NCBI RefSeq assembly: GCF_051014685.1
Contig: NC_135055.1
Span: forward strand, 12,264,001-12,328,000
Direction: 5' to 3'
Length of the DNA: 64,000 nt
Origin: Ptiloglossa arizonensis
Lineage: Eukaryota; Arthropoda; Insecta; Hymenoptera; Colletidae
Shown here: piece by piece, positions 47,402 to 59,445 of the stretch
How the letters are laid out: the number at the start of each line of letters is the position of its first letter
How positions within the stretch are numbered: the first letter of the stretch is position 1
Notes under the pieces: generated by a model
Databases searched by the model: none
What the model was told of the DNA's origin: nothing
What the model saw: the letters and a program-made list of their open reading frames with translations, nothing else
Position numbers and translations under genes: made by a program

Positions 47402-50400
47402 TTATGCAGAACGTGTCAATGCACGAAGATACGACTCGCTACGAGAACGTTCACTCGTTACACGTGAAATAATTCGTTTGTAATTCTATCGAGATTTCTT
47501 GGATTTTTTTATTTTTTCAATTCTTTCGAGTAATTTCTCGCAAGTTTTCAGTTTAATCAGCTACGACGTTTTACTTGGTGCGAAAGACTCCCTTTGGATG
47601 TAGTCGATAAACTATGATAGAAAGCTTAAATGTGTAATAAAAGTAGTATAAAGTATATATACACGGTTGTGGAAAGTAATTGAAAACGTAGGGTCGAATG
47701 GAAATTAGTCACTGAGAAGAACTTACACGAGCCACAGGAAGTAAATACGATGATTAATAATTACAAAGATATAGTGTGTATGTATCGATCTTTGTTTCTT
47801 TTGGAATATAAGCCTTTGTGTTATTTTTATAAATGAAGAGTATAATTGACAGATTGTACTTGAAGAGAGTTTCACGTACAACTAAGAAAGAAATTGAAAT
47901 ATAAACATCGATAAATTGAATAAATATATTTATATACGTGTACACAGTGAAAAAAGAAAAAGAGAGATTTATTGTTTCTGTTTCTCTTAGCTTGTGAATA
48001 GTCTTAATAAATAAACAGTGAATCATAAATAACGATAGAAATTGTTCGATCCATTATAAAGTTCTCTATGCCTTAAAATATAATGAAAAGTATTCATAAA
48101 GCTAGTTTACAATTTAATTGTTCACGCATCATTTCAAGAAAATTCGCGAACAATTCACCATCGTTATATCCGTTTTCAATACACACATTATCCAAGATGT
48201 CTCGGTTAATTTTTCAGTACGAATGTCCACTATTTTAAGGTTGAAAATCAATAGTATCAATGGCTCGTGATGAATATTTCAAAATATTTTTTTCGTTCCA
48301 AATTCTTAATTCGATCGATGAAATAATCAAATTATAATACAATTTTAAGACACCGTGATTAGACATGGACCGCAGCCGAAACGTTGACTCGAAATGGTAT
48401 CATAATTTAATCGATTCCATTAAGAATCTTTAACGCTCTGATTAATTATTTCCTGTACGTCTATAATTACGATAAATTTTATCCCACAAATAGCTGCTGA
48501 TTTATGCCCAATTGATCGTGACCGTTACTGCAATTACACCGTGACTTGTACTTATCTGGACAAATTCGTCGATCTTGTTTCACAATGGAAAAGCAATTTT
48601 CCAAAATAGTATTCGACGTTTAAATGACATATTTAACCCGGTTCTTAACTTTTCCAAGGAACAGGATTATAGAAAATCGAAATGTCTCGATTGTTCGAAT
48701 ACCGCACCAATTGTTTCTTAATTGTTTTCGCGATCGTACACAACACGTTTATCTCTAAAAAAAGAAAATGAAACGAAGACCTTTTAGAACACTTTGTATC
48801 GTATATTACACGCTGCGTGTAATTACCGACCGGAACAGATTGTCTGGCATATCTCGTCAACGAACATCATCGACCACGAACGAGAATTGGGCACCGAACG
48901 GACGTGTACATATTTACAAATTGCAACGAAATATGTACACGATCGTCTACAATAAAATGTGCTGGAAGGAACACAGAGTACTATCGTGAAATGTTTTGCC
49001 AAGTTCCAGTAGTATCGGTCGACCTGGGGTCATCGATAATTCGAAAAGCACGGAATGTATGAAGTATAGAAATACGTTTGGTAACGCTTGTTCCCAAGTC
49101 GATTTCGAATTTCTTTTTCCTTCCTCTAGATATAATTCACAATTTGTGTAAATACATTTTCCGAATTATCAGCATTTTGTACAGAGGTTAGTCCATTGTG
49201 TGCAAATTATCGCGTGCTTTCACGTAGAATCTTCCGAGGATAAACGTGTTATGTCATATTCACTCCTTGCGATGATTTTCCAGTCGTTAACGAAATAATC
49301 CGTTTCCTTTTCCATAGTCTTAATTCTGAGATCTTTCTTAAGGTCCTCGCTACTTACTTGCCATTTAGCGCACAATCTCTCAGATTGCATTGTTCCCCAT
49401 AACTGAATCCCGCGTGACCAAGTAGGTTATCATAGCTATGCATTAATAGTTACATTTCTATGCTTACCTTGGAGTCTCTATCCATTAGCCTACATTGCAG
49501 TACATGTCCTTTCTATTGTGATCCGTTCTATTTTTTTCTGAATATGTTTTCACGTTAACTTCCTATCTACATACCTAGGTACACCTGACCACGTTCACTG
49601 GAAGTATACGTTCATTGTACTAATCTCTCGACAATAGAGAACGTGACTCACTGTTCTATTCATGGGAACTGCGATTCGCATATACCGAAAAATTCATAAA
49701 AATAACCTTAATAATTCTACACTTTCGTAATTCACCTTACTGCCGAACACTTCAAACAACTGGTTACCCATACGTATAAATACACATGGGTTATCGAGAG
49801 GCTAGAGACACAGTTCTGTTCCCTGTGTTCGAGTAACATGGTTAAAGATCGCGTTCGATTATCCTCTGTTCTCCAATTTTCAAACCAGTGTTCCACTTTG
49901 TTCAGCTTTCATGGAAGTAGCTCGAAGATACTGTCTATGTCTACGTGCACAGCTACAGTATCGCAAATGATAGAAACTGTCGAATGTCTCATCGTAGCGT
50001 GGTATAGATCCTACTACAACTCCTCGTAGCAGTCCATCGTTAATGTTGCATCGTTCTGTGTGTTTTTTTTTTTTCTATATTTAAACTCAGAATGTTGTAC
50101 CGGTAGACGACACTAAGGAGTTAGGACATTTCTTTTTATATCGTAGCTCCTTGTACGAAACGTTGTCAAACGCGTGCTCAATATCCGGATATAGATTTCA
50201 AATTAACTTTAAAAGTTTGTCGTGTCCCAGTCCCGGTTTAGCTCTTTCCCCGCTCGAATCTAGGTCTCATCCGATCGGTTGCAAATTAAGAGAGGATATT
50301 GTAATGCGAGGACCGTTGGGAACTGCACGAATTACGATCGACTTCGTCAGGTGGCATCGATTTTCGTTTGGTTCGCGACGCAAGCTTACCGTATCAAGAT

Positions 50401-51099
50401 GCTAGGTGGTCTATTCGTCCTCTCTGTGTTCCCTTCTACTCGCGTGTTACTCTATCGCGAATGCAAATACCGTAAGTAAATAGGAATGCGTGGAGTATAT
50501 TAGATAATGCAAATATATGCGCATTAGGCGTGCTCGTGCAGTGCTTAATGTATCTGCCTTGCGAGCCGATTCGATATACGTTTATGCTTTTAAAACGTAC
50601 TTCATTTACCGTAATTTTACGATACGATTACTTGGAACAGTTTCGAGGAGAGATTTAACTCGATGCGCATCGTTCGTTAACGAAACGTTTCGAAGTTTCG
50701 TATGATTGCCACTCTCTCGTGTTGTCGATTATTTTACGTTTACTCGTTGTTTCGCGTTTAGTAGAATTTTTGTTACACTTTCGAAACCTTCGGGTACAAC
50801 CTCGACTGTACTTCATCGTATTTTTTCCTTTTTAGAAGACAAATCGAACCTCTCTCCTATCGTCGACTTCATTTTTGCGCACGACCGCTTTCATTTTCAT
50901 TTCAGAAACGAAAAACAATCGCGAAATCGATGCTCATTGGATATTTCTTTACATACCAACGAAGAAGTACACTGCTTTTACTTATTTTTTACACTTCCGT
51001 GTAAAAGTACAACACTTTGATGTGTTTCACAGTGTTGCAATAACGCGTTTCCATTCCAAAGACGACCTGCTGCGTTGTTCTTAACGAAAACGTTGAAAG
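47402..51099. other. Long AT-rich stretch, no gene seen
   Basis: No recognised gene. Near 48357-48400 a CCGAAACGTTGAC word weakly echoes the GAAACGT repeats at 6982 and 37342. 48480-48560 (CAATTGATCGTGACCGTTAC) has a conserved-element texture. Frames at 48645-50705 are short and featureless. Confidence 0.55.
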
Positions 51100-52044
51100 A
51101 TACGCGCACGGTATTTACCGATATTAAAGATTCTCGCGCGTAACAATTACTTCGATATTTCCGCCCGAGCGTAATGCTTTTCATTTTCGCGATCTCATTA
51201 TATTCGCGACATAACGGACCGATTGAACCAACAAAGCATCGAGAAACAAAGCGTCGAAAAAGGAGAAGTGAAAGAAAGAACGAACGAACGAACGAACGAA
51301 AGAAAGAGAAAGAAAAAACGAAACTGCGCCCAGGTGCGGGCACGAAGGGGTTACGATCCATTTTCCGCGAAAGCAACACGGCCAAAGAAACGCCAACGAA
51401 ACAAAGCTCCGGGGAACGTCAAACGCGCGCGGCTCGTTTATCCAAAAGCGTCGCGTGCCCGGTCAAAAATCTTTCGAAAACGGTTCTCGTCGCGTAAAAA
51501 ACAAAAAAACAAAAAAAAAAACAAAAAAAAAAAAAGAATCCCCCGTGTTCCGTTCCATCGCTCGCGGACTCGATTCACACCGGGCGAGGAACCGGGCGAG
51601 CCACCCATTACGATGGAAAATAGAAGCAAATCACTTGAGCAAACACGGTTTCCATTCGACGATTCAGCAATTAAATAAATTCGAAAAGAACGAGCCGGGA
51701 CTCCGCGAGTATTACTCTCGAGCGGCCGATTCAATTTTCCCCTCGACGCTCGCTGACGAAACCCGTGGCCGATCCTCGGGGATGGGAATCGAGTAGCGAT
51801 CGGTGGGGAGACCCTCGCGAAAATATCGAGCGGGGATCGCGGAATCCAGGACGATCTTCCGAGAGAGATCGGCTCGAGTGTCTGCGAAACGGGCCACGCC
51901 GGCAGCTAGGACGGTGCGCTCGCTTCCGGCGACGATAAGATCGCGATTCATCCGCATGGAGGATCGGTGCAATTAGTAATCACGCATACATTCCGTAACG
52001 CTATTGCGTAACGACGTACGCGCGGAACCCGCGTTCGCCTTTTT
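51100..52044. other. GC-rich block with (GAAC)n and poly-A tracts
   Basis: A GAAC/GAAA tetranucleotide run lies at about 51270-51312, and A-rich low complexity lies at 51498-51536. Flanking CG-rich sequence keeps several frames open on both strands (86-151 codons), but the plus-strand peptides are Lys/Arg low complexity. No gene is supported. Confidence 0.35.
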
Positions 52045-52645
52045 CACTCGATTCGAGCCGGGTAACCTTCTGGTAACAATAACGCTATCGATACGCGATG
52101 GTTACTCGACGATCTAACCGGTTCCTTCTTAACGAAATCGCATTCGATCGATTCGAAATTGGTGCCAACGAGACACTGTAACGTTCGTTTCCGAACGTTA
52201 GGAGAGAGAAGATTTCCGGGTGGAATTCGGATTTGACGATTAGAATTTTTTGGGGAAATTTTGGTATTGTTTGGGATTTTTCTTCGGGTCGTAAAGTGAC
52301 GAGTAGGTTTCGGTGTCTATGTTCGCATACTCGAATCGAGCCGAGTAACCTTCTAGTAACAATAACGCTATCGATACGCGATGGTAACTCGACGATCTAA
52401 CCGGTTTCTTCTTAACGAAATCACATTCGATCGATTCGAAATTGATTCCAACGAGACCCTGTAACGTTCGTGGAAAGAAGGTTTCTGGGTGGAATTTGGA
52501 TTTAATGATTAGAATTTTTTTAGAAATTTTGGTATTGTTTGGGATTTTTCTTCGAGTTGTAAAGTGACGAGTAGGTTTTGGTGTCTATGTTCGCATGGCG
52601 TGCGTTTTTACTCGAATCGAGCCGAGTAACCTTCTAGTAGCAACC
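52045..52645 (+). repeat. 283-bp tandem duplication (2 copies plus partial third)
   Basis: Units start near ACTCGATTCGAGCCG (52045), ACTCGAATCGAGCCG (52329) and again at about 52610. Both full copies carry TAACAATAACGCTATCGATA, TCGACGATCTAACCGGTT and TTTGGTATTGTTTGGGATTT. They differ by small deletions, notably loss of about ten bases after GTAACGTTCG in the second copy. The third copy is cut after CCTTCTAGTAGCAACC. No coding frame is conserved. Confidence 0.92.
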
Positions 52646-53266
52646 TTCTAGTTACTGTTTCTTTCGTTTTACGGGAAAAGACAATAGTGTTCTTGATCCA
52701 TCCGTCGAGAGACGAATTTTTCAAACTTGGTAGACTTTAATCGAAATGATAGCAAATTTTTGTTACTTTCGTGACGTCTATATTTACTTTCACTCTGATT
52801 ATCTCAGTAAGGTTTGAATCATAATATTATATATAACGATTTCGTCGTGTTTTACATCGAAACATTAACATCGCAGCTTTATTGCATAACAAAGATAAAC
52901 GTATAGAAGTAAACACAACTATACCTTAATATCAATCGCTATACCCATACTCAGAAATTGTCGACAACACCATCGTTCGTACTTCTGAATAAAACTCTAA
53001 ATTCCCATTAACAGAGAACCTATGACGTTGCTTCGAAAATGAACAATATCCACGTTAGAAGAGAGTTTCCAAACATTGCAGGTTAAAGTAACGATTATCG
53101 ACATCGAAGATAATTCGTAAAGATGAGCTCACCAGTACCTCGGTCATCCCTCTCGAGCGTAGGAATAAACAGAGCGACGGAATCGGGGTGAAAACGATCA
53201 ACATCTTCTCGCCAATCATTAGCAGCATCCCTGAAACCGATCCGGGCATCGACAGATGTTCGTCAA
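52646..53266. other. Unique sequence, no gene seen
   Basis: Nothing is supported apart from short frames. Confidence 0.6.
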
Positions 53267-53775
53267 TTGCATAACATTATTATTTCTCCGATTCCTCCCG
53301 CGACGATATTCCTCGGCCGACGCTCTACACTCGTATCGCCGGCCATCTATCTTTCCTTTCTTTTTTCAGCCCCTTTTTTCCCCATGATCGCGACGCCACC
53401 GGCACCGACGGATCGTCGAATAAATTTTTTATCGCTCCCGCCGACGAACCAGCTACCAACGGCCTTTTTCTCCTTGTTTTTATCGATTCCTCTAGCTTCC
53501 TCTTCCGTGGCTGGCCACCCGCTGCCCCTTCCTGTTCCAACCCCCTTTCAGCGTGGCCCGCGGATTCTCTTACACCGAGTCCTGCCAGAGTCGTTTTCGA
53601 GCACGTTAAACGCTCCCGCAGGATCCGGGCTCTTATTATCGACGATATCGCGATTCGAGTCCTTTTCGGTCAGTTTGCCCGCCGACGTTCCGATATCACC
53701 ACGAAATTTGCTCCTCTCTTGTCGTAGAACCACGAAGTCATCGACCGAGGTCACGCAGGACCTTTGAACCTCCAC
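53267..53775. other. Pyrimidine-rich GC-moderate segment with open frame
   Basis: A 166-codon plus-strand frame covers 53267-53767. Its product is dominated by Ser, Pro, Leu and Phe, which is what pyrimidine-rich DNA encodes by default, and I see no domain. Reverse-strand frames of 71 and 75 codons are in different phases. It ends directly at the start of the 155-bp tandem array. Confidence 0.2.
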
Positions 53776-54405
53776 TACAAAATACTGTCGTGTAGAATTA
53801 CAAGAGATCGATTAGGAAAATGCGAATCTTGAAGGACTTGTTTCTATTCGGATTTTAATATTGTTTATTGTAATATGTAGGGATCTTGTGTATCCAATGG
53901 TGCAATGACTGTAGATACAAGAATGTAGAGTACAAAATATTGTCGTGTAGAATTACAGGAGATCGATTAGGAAATTGGAAATCTTGAAGGACTTGTTTCT
54001 ATTCGGATTTTAATATTGTTTGTTGTAATATGTAGGGATCTTGTGTATCCAATGGTGCAATGACTGTAGATACAAGAATGTAGAGTACAAAATATTGTCG
54101 TGTAGAATTACAGGAGATCGATTAGGAAATTGGAAATCTTGAAGGACTTGTTTTAATTCGGATTTTAATATTGTTTATTCTAATATGTTGGGATCTTGTG
54201 TATCCAATGGTGCAATGACTGTAGATACAAGAATGTAAAGTAGAGTACAAAACATTGTCGTGTAGAATTGCAGGAGATCGATTAGGAAAATGCAAATCTT
54301 GAAGGACTTGTTTTTATTCGGATTTTAATATACGGTTCATTGTAATATGCAGGGATTTTGTGTATCCAATAGTGCAATGACTGTAGATGCAAGAGTATAA
54401 AATCG
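53776..54405 (+). repeat. 155-bp tandem array, four copies
   Basis: Copies start with TACAAAATA/TACAAAACA at 53776, 53931, 54086 and 54246, at spacings of 155, 155 and 160. The extra bases before copy 4 are a small duplication around GTAGAG. Shared words include GAGATCGATTAGGAAA, TTGAAGGACTTGTTT and GGTGCAATGACTGTAGATAC. Copies 2 and 3 are nearly identical. Copy 4 is most diverged. The length is in the range of nucleosome-sized satellite units. Confidence 0.95.
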
Positions 54406-55055
54406 AGGATATACAAAGAAATAGGTTAACGCAACTTAGCTTTTCTCAGAAGTGAGAAATAAGTCTCTCGAAAATAGAAGAATACGTACAGGGTGACTAC
54501 TGAGAGACTGAAGAGTTTGGAAAAGTCACGACTTGTTTATTTTTATAGGTCTCGTCGAATTTGTGTCCGCGAGAATTCGGTTAAGGGACATCGTGTTAAT
54601 TAATCGATTAACGTTTTCGAGAGGGAAAACATTGCGAGGAATTTGATAAAGAACAAGAAGAATATTTCAGTAGCCGTCCTATGCAATACTTACGATGGTG
54701 ATCGAGCGAGAAACCCAATGCACAGAATTATGAAAAAAATATTAAAATCAAACATTTATTTATTTTCTACAAGTGCCACTGGTTTTCGTGGTTCTCGAGG
54801 AATAAATTTACCGATCAAAATTCTTCGTCGGTCGAATGAAAAATGAATTTCTTTCATCACTGAAACCGTTTCCCCTTCGATGGAAGCTACACGATCACCC
54901 AAAGGGTAACGTCACGCGGTAGCTTTGCCCGTCTCTTTGTGAAACGATCGCCAAGGTAATCGCTCAGTATCCACCATTTAATCGTATTCCGAATATATTA
55001 ATTTAATAAAAAGTGCAGTTGGTGGAAACTTGTTGAATATTCGAACGATCGTCTT
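54406..55055. other. Unique sequence with a solitary Tc1-like end
   Basis: CAGGGTGACTACTGAGAG next to TA at 54487 resembles the left termini of the Tc1/mariner-type elements at 24471 and 57995, but no opposite end was found. No gene is seen. Confidence 0.35.
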
Positions 55056-55449
55056 TTATTCATTCACGAGGCTCCCTTCGTAGCAACGTTCCGAAGCCCT
55101 CCGCGGCGATTCGAGGACCCCGGCTCGCCGCGTTATTGGCGGGAAAGAATAAACGCGGCTCGGCCACGATCGATGGAACGTGCGTGTCTTCTGGTTGCGT
55201 GAAGGAGTTTTGTTGTTCGGAGGGGCTTCGTTTCTTGTTTTATGGACGCGCTCGAATTGCGCGATCGGTCCCGGCATCGTGGCAATTGAACACGAATTCA
55301 AGGCCTGATTTCGTTCGCCGGAGATCGTATCCGCGCGGCGTCAAAACTCGCTCGATGCTCGCATTAATCGGACAGGAGACACGTTCGAATATCGAATCGA
55401 ACGGAACGTTATTCGGTTCTTTTCTTTTTTTTATTATTTGAGAAAAAAA
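55056..55449. other. GC-rich block
   Basis: A short CG-rich segment (about 55080-55390) with opposing frames of 81 and 101 codons and no recognised domain. Possible island or conserved element. Confidence 0.3.
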
Positions 55450-56235
55450 ATATCCTTTAGCGATAGAATTATCGAAAGTAAATCCATTCGTAGCAGACCA
55501 CGTATCTTTGAAATTTCACAGGGGGTATATCAATTTCTCAATATAGTTCTGTATCTGAATAATTGAATCGTTAGCGATTCTACAGTTTTAAGAAAAGTTG
55601 GAGGTAGTTACCTTCGATAAATTTGTGTTAATATTGCACTTGGTACTTTCTAATAATCGGTACAATTATTTTCAATCGTATATCGGTGTAAAGTTAAGTG
55701 TTTTCTTTAACAAGCCAAGAATAGTCTAATATCCTTTTCGTGCTTTAAATTTTCGTCATTAGATGACTATTGAGAAAGTAGATACGTGCTAGACGAGGGT
55801 TACTGAAAATACGTTAGTACTTGTTAAATACAATTACCTCTATCTTTTATCAGTAAAGTTCGATGAAGAATTAATATCTCCAAATATTTCTATTCAATTA
55901 CAAATATAGAATTTTAGGGTTGGTCTAAAATCGTTAACTTTCCAAACATGTTTATTCAACCTCGAATACACAATATTTGTTTCCATAATCCATCGCGTAA
56001 TATTTGACAAAATAACAAATATTCTTTACCGGTAGAATTGGAAAGAAAATTACTAACTGTGCAAATATTTTCATTCACTCCCAAACGTACTTCTTCCATA
56101 CGGTGCATCGTTCAATCTTCGACAAACTAACACGTATCCTTTATCGGTAGGGTCCGACGGAAGCTTAATACCTTTGCAAACATTCTCCTCCAACCCTTAC
56201 AATCGCAAAATATTCCTTTGCAAAGTGTAATCGGC
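55450..56235 (+). repeat. Degenerate tandem repeat, unit about 115 bp
   Basis: Units open with CTTTAGCGATAGAATT (about 55456), CTTTTATCAGTAAAGTTCGA (55844), CTTTACCGGTAGAATTGG (56024) and CTTTATCGGTAGGGTCCG (56139). Each is followed by a GAA..TTAATA/TTACTA segment, CAAATATTT- or CAAACATTC-like words and ATTCA.CC. The last two are 115 bases apart, and intermediate units are partial. Old and strongly diverged. Confidence 0.5.
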
Positions 56236-57104
56236 AAAATCGGCAAAAAAAGAATACAAACAATATCAAACACCCCAAAGAACACACGTCGCTAACGCCC
56301 TCGGTATCTCGTACGTCTCGAGTCCGTGAGATCCAACTCGCGTAAGGTCAAATAGAGTTAACCACGGTGCAGGTTCGAGAAAAATGGAGAATTTCAGCAT
56401 TAGATTTCTCAAAAGTCCCAGCCATTCGATACCACGTTCCCACAACCCGACGGTTACGATCCGCGAATCCTCTTGGCGAGAATCTTCCGCGGCGCATGCA
56501 TAATCAGAATCGATACTCGGTTTCTAAGGTGAGCAGCATCCGGGTAGCAACAATGTATGCCCCGGCATGTGCCTCTTTCCTCGTTTTCGCGTTAACGTCG
56601 ACCCTCGTCCCCCTCTTAATCATCCGGAATACGCACCGACGGCCCTGTCCGGCAATAAATAAATTCCTAAGCAGAATCCCCCGGTCGGGGTTGCTCACCG
56701 GCGAATATTGGCTGAAATTACGCGGGCCTCGAATCAATGTAACGATAGAGCACGGTGGCTTGCCAACCGCCGCTGCCCCCTCTTAATTTCCCCGGGCTGG
56801 TTCCCCGCGTGTAATACCGTGCACCGCGCACGATAAGTCGAAAACACCAGGCTACCTGAAAGTTCCGGGCTACGGGATAACTCCGACGTCGGGGAGTCGA
56901 GCACGCTGATCGCTGGTCGAGTTCGTCCCGGTAATCGGTACGCCATGCCACCCTGGATAGCGCAACCAGAATTTCCGTAACTCGCCGCGCAACGCTCGGA
57001 TCGACTTCGGTTCGGTTCACAGGATGCGCGATTAAGCGCGATTACGGCTAACAGCTGACATTCTTTCAGCGAGGAAATCACCTTGTTGTTACTTTACTCG
57101 GACA
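56236..57104. other. GC-rich block
   Basis: CG-rich from about 56280 to 57060. A GTG-started plus-strand frame of 139 codons (56367-56786) includes a hydrophobic ASFLVFALTSTLVPLLII stretch, and a good donor-like TCTAAG|GTGAGC lies at 56528. The pieces do not fit one gene model and no domain is recognised. Minus-strand frames overlap them. Confidence 0.25.
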
Positions 57105-57752
57105 GTGTCGAGGTTAGCGAACGAATGAGTCGAAGAGTAGATCCGGAGATCACGTTTTGGGATACTTGGAGAGGGTGAAGCCAATGGTGTGCAGAACGAG
57201 TCGAGGGAACACACTTTGAGATATTTGGAAGAACGAATCACGAGTCGAGGAACAAGTGTACTGAGCAGAGTTTGTGGTATTTGGAGGAAATTATGAAATG
57301 AGTCAGAGAACGAGTCGAAGGAACACACTTTGAGATATTTGGAGAAAATGATGAAATGAGTCAGAGAACGAGTCGAAAGAACACACTTTGAGATATTTGA
57401 AAGAACGAATTATGAGTCCAGGAACAAGTGTACTAATCATAGTTTGAGATATTTGAACAAAATGAAGCCAATGAGGTACAGAACGAGTCGAAGGAACACA
57501 CTTTGAGATATTTGAATGAACGAATCACAAGTCGAGGAACAAGTGTACTGATCAGAGTTTGAGATATTTGAAGAAAATGATGAAACGAGTCAGAGAACGA
57601 GTCGAAGGAACACACTTTGAGATATTTGAAAGAACGAATTACAAGTCGAGAAATAAGTGTACTGATCAGAGTTTGAGATATTTGGAGAAAATGATGAAAC
57701 GAGCCAGAGAACGAGTCGAAGGAACACACTTTGAGATATTTAGAAAAAATGA
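57105..57752 (+). repeat. Dimeric minisatellite, about 57-bp half-units (114-bp dimer)
   Basis: The anchor word AACACACTTTGAGATATTTG recurs near 57208, 57322, 57380, 57495, 57609 and 57723, at spacings 114, 58, 115, 114 and 114. Two half-unit types alternate: one with GAGTCAGAGAACGAGTCGAA, the other with AAGTGTACTGATCAGAGTTT. The single 58-base step shows loss of one half-unit. The 114-codon reverse-strand frame is a product of the period being a multiple of three. Confidence 0.92.
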
Positions 57753-57994
57753 AAGGTTCTATTATCCGAAAATTCATTTATACACAAACTCGCATACCCT
57801 AAATTACTAGATCAGTTCGGTTGATAATCATGGTTCTACCGTAGTTTCGAGATTCCTCAAAAGTGGCTAATTTTTAACTTACACTCTTCTCAGACTCATC
57901 GATTAAATTATAATCGTGTCGTCGCCCACAAACTCGGAAACTTTCCCGTTCACTTTTGCGTCATGTTTTCCTGTCGTTGTGTCCTCCTAATATA
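57753..57994. other. Short unique spacer
   Basis: Nothing is recognised between the minisatellite and the Tc1-like relic. Confidence 0.6.
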
Positions 57995-58491
57995 CAGAGT
58001 GTCCCAAACGACGCGACCACCTCTATTAAACCGTGGTTTATGTAAATAAAATTAAATGAAATAATGTTGACAATGTAATAAAAAAAAAAATTGGAAGCAA
58101 ATACTCGAATAAACCACCATTCTACGAAATACAAAGAACTATTCTGTTTTGAAAGGAATGCTCGATGAATCTCGACGATATCCAACGATCTAATTACTCA
58201 AAGGAATTGATATCTACTTTAATAATAGTTTCGTGGTCGATGTGGACATTTCGGGAGAACTGTTCGGAACAAAACTCTCGTATCTTCTACAATCGAAATA
58301 TGCAGTAAAAATACCACGTTCCATTAAAAATACTCAACTTCCGGTACAAATATCCCATTTCCGGTCTGTGCCAGAAGTTCAAACTATTACCTTTCGATAG
58401 AGCATACTCGTTGATAAAATCTTTCGAGTCTCTCGTACAAACTACTCCCCTCCATTTTAATAGGGCTGGATGAGTGGTGTGGGTCACTCTG
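57995..58491 (-). mobile_element. Tc1/mariner-type deletion derivative
   Basis: A 497-bp element. The left end is CAGAGTGTCCCAAACGACGC, and the right end in reverse is CAGAGTGACCCACACCACTC. Similarity between the arms continues to a shared CTATTAAA about 37 bases in. TA flanks both ends (57993-57994 and 58492-58493). It keeps a broken transposase C-terminus on the minus strand at 58091-58193. The arrangement and size parallel the element at 24471-24997, though the terminal sequences differ, so they are related families rather than copies. Confidence 0.8.
58091..58193 (-). pseudogene. Transposase C-terminal fragment (Tc1/mariner type), broken
   Basis: The minus strand reads LDRWISSRFIEHSFQNRIVL, then CIS, a stop codon, and NGGLFEYLLP in the same frame. 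The pattern SFQNRI.LC....NGGHFEYLL is the usual closing segment of many insect Tc1/mariner-like transposases. Catalytic domains are absent and a stop interrupts the motif, so it is a relic. It is read in a frame too short to stand out as an ORF. Similarity is judged by eye. Confidence 0.65.
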
Positions 58492-58493
58492 TA

Positions 58494-59405
58494 TGTGTTG
58501 TGTTACAAACACTCGACGGTTGGGCACATTTGGAACCACTTAAAATACCTAGTAGAAACAGCTCCGTGCCAGGATATAGGCACTGCAGATTCGACAGTTC
58601 TTGCGCCAATCGACGGTCATAAATTAGGAGGCGCCGTTCGACTACCCTGAAACCTTGTCTGTTCTCTTTCCAATATTTTTCGTCTTGCTTCTCGATCTTC
58701 GTACTCCCATTTTCCTTTCTCCGACCTCTCTTCGCATTTCACGTTACATCGTGCTCACGAGTCCGTCCCATAATTTCGACATTTTCCTGAACAGCCAAAC
58801 CTGTACCGACCACTCCCAATTTTCTTCTTAACGACTCGGATTACTTCATCGGTAAGAAACGACAATAATTTAGCTCACAGCCAGAGATAAAAAATCACGA
58901 GATCCTCGAAAGGTAGACGACTACCTTTACGTTCGTCTCTTCGCTAGTTTCAAGTTACGTTGTATTATTCGTCGAATTACAATAAGTTTTCATTATCGTA
59001 CATTGTGTGCTGTTTCATCTTCCTTATACATTGGTTGTGGAAGATTAATTTGGCGCATAAAGCGTGTTAAATATTTTTTATAATTATACATAGAAATTGA
59101 CACGGATAGATTATTTCTTCCACGGATAAAAATCATACAGAAAAGTATCCACTCGATAGATACAAAAATACTTACGATATAACCCTTGCGTTTGGTACCG
59201 GTAATTGCCAAAATTGGCAATAAAATTATAAACCTGAATTACTCGTAAAATCTACCAACAGTATCGTCGTTGATCGTAACCTGATACCCTCGTGGCGAGA
59301 CATTGCGCATTAAAAAAGAAAGAAGAACAAAAGAATAGAAAAATTCGCGCGGCCATGTTTGATGCAACTCGCGCAACGAGGATATTTCCGGGAGTTGGCG
59401 GTCGA
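58494..59405. other. Unique sequence, no gene seen
   Basis: Short frames only. Nothing is recognised. Confidence 0.6.
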
Positions 59406-59445
59406 GTTCGGTTCGGTTCGGTTCGGTTTGGTTCGGTTCGGTTCG
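59406..59445 (+). repeat. (GTTCG)8 pentanucleotide array
   Basis: Eight consecutive five-base units. The fifth is GTTTG and the rest are exactly GTTCG. It abuts the GC-rich block. It is not the insect telomere repeat TTAGG. The NRTEP-type peptide repeats on the reverse strand are by-products. Confidence 0.95.

Noticed and set aside
53267..53767. 166-codon plus-strand frame
   Set aside because: Composition follows the pyrimidine bias of the DNA (Ser, Pro, Leu, Phe). No domain is seen.
56526..56540. Consensus-like donor TCTAAG|GTGAGC as evidence for an exon
   Set aside because: No upstream frame with a matching acceptor and recognisable protein content could be assembled. A single good donor word is expected by chance in this much sequence.
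57433..57777. 114-codon reverse-strand frame with FDSFS/KYLKVCS repeats
   Set aside because: It coincides with the 114-bp dimeric minisatellite.
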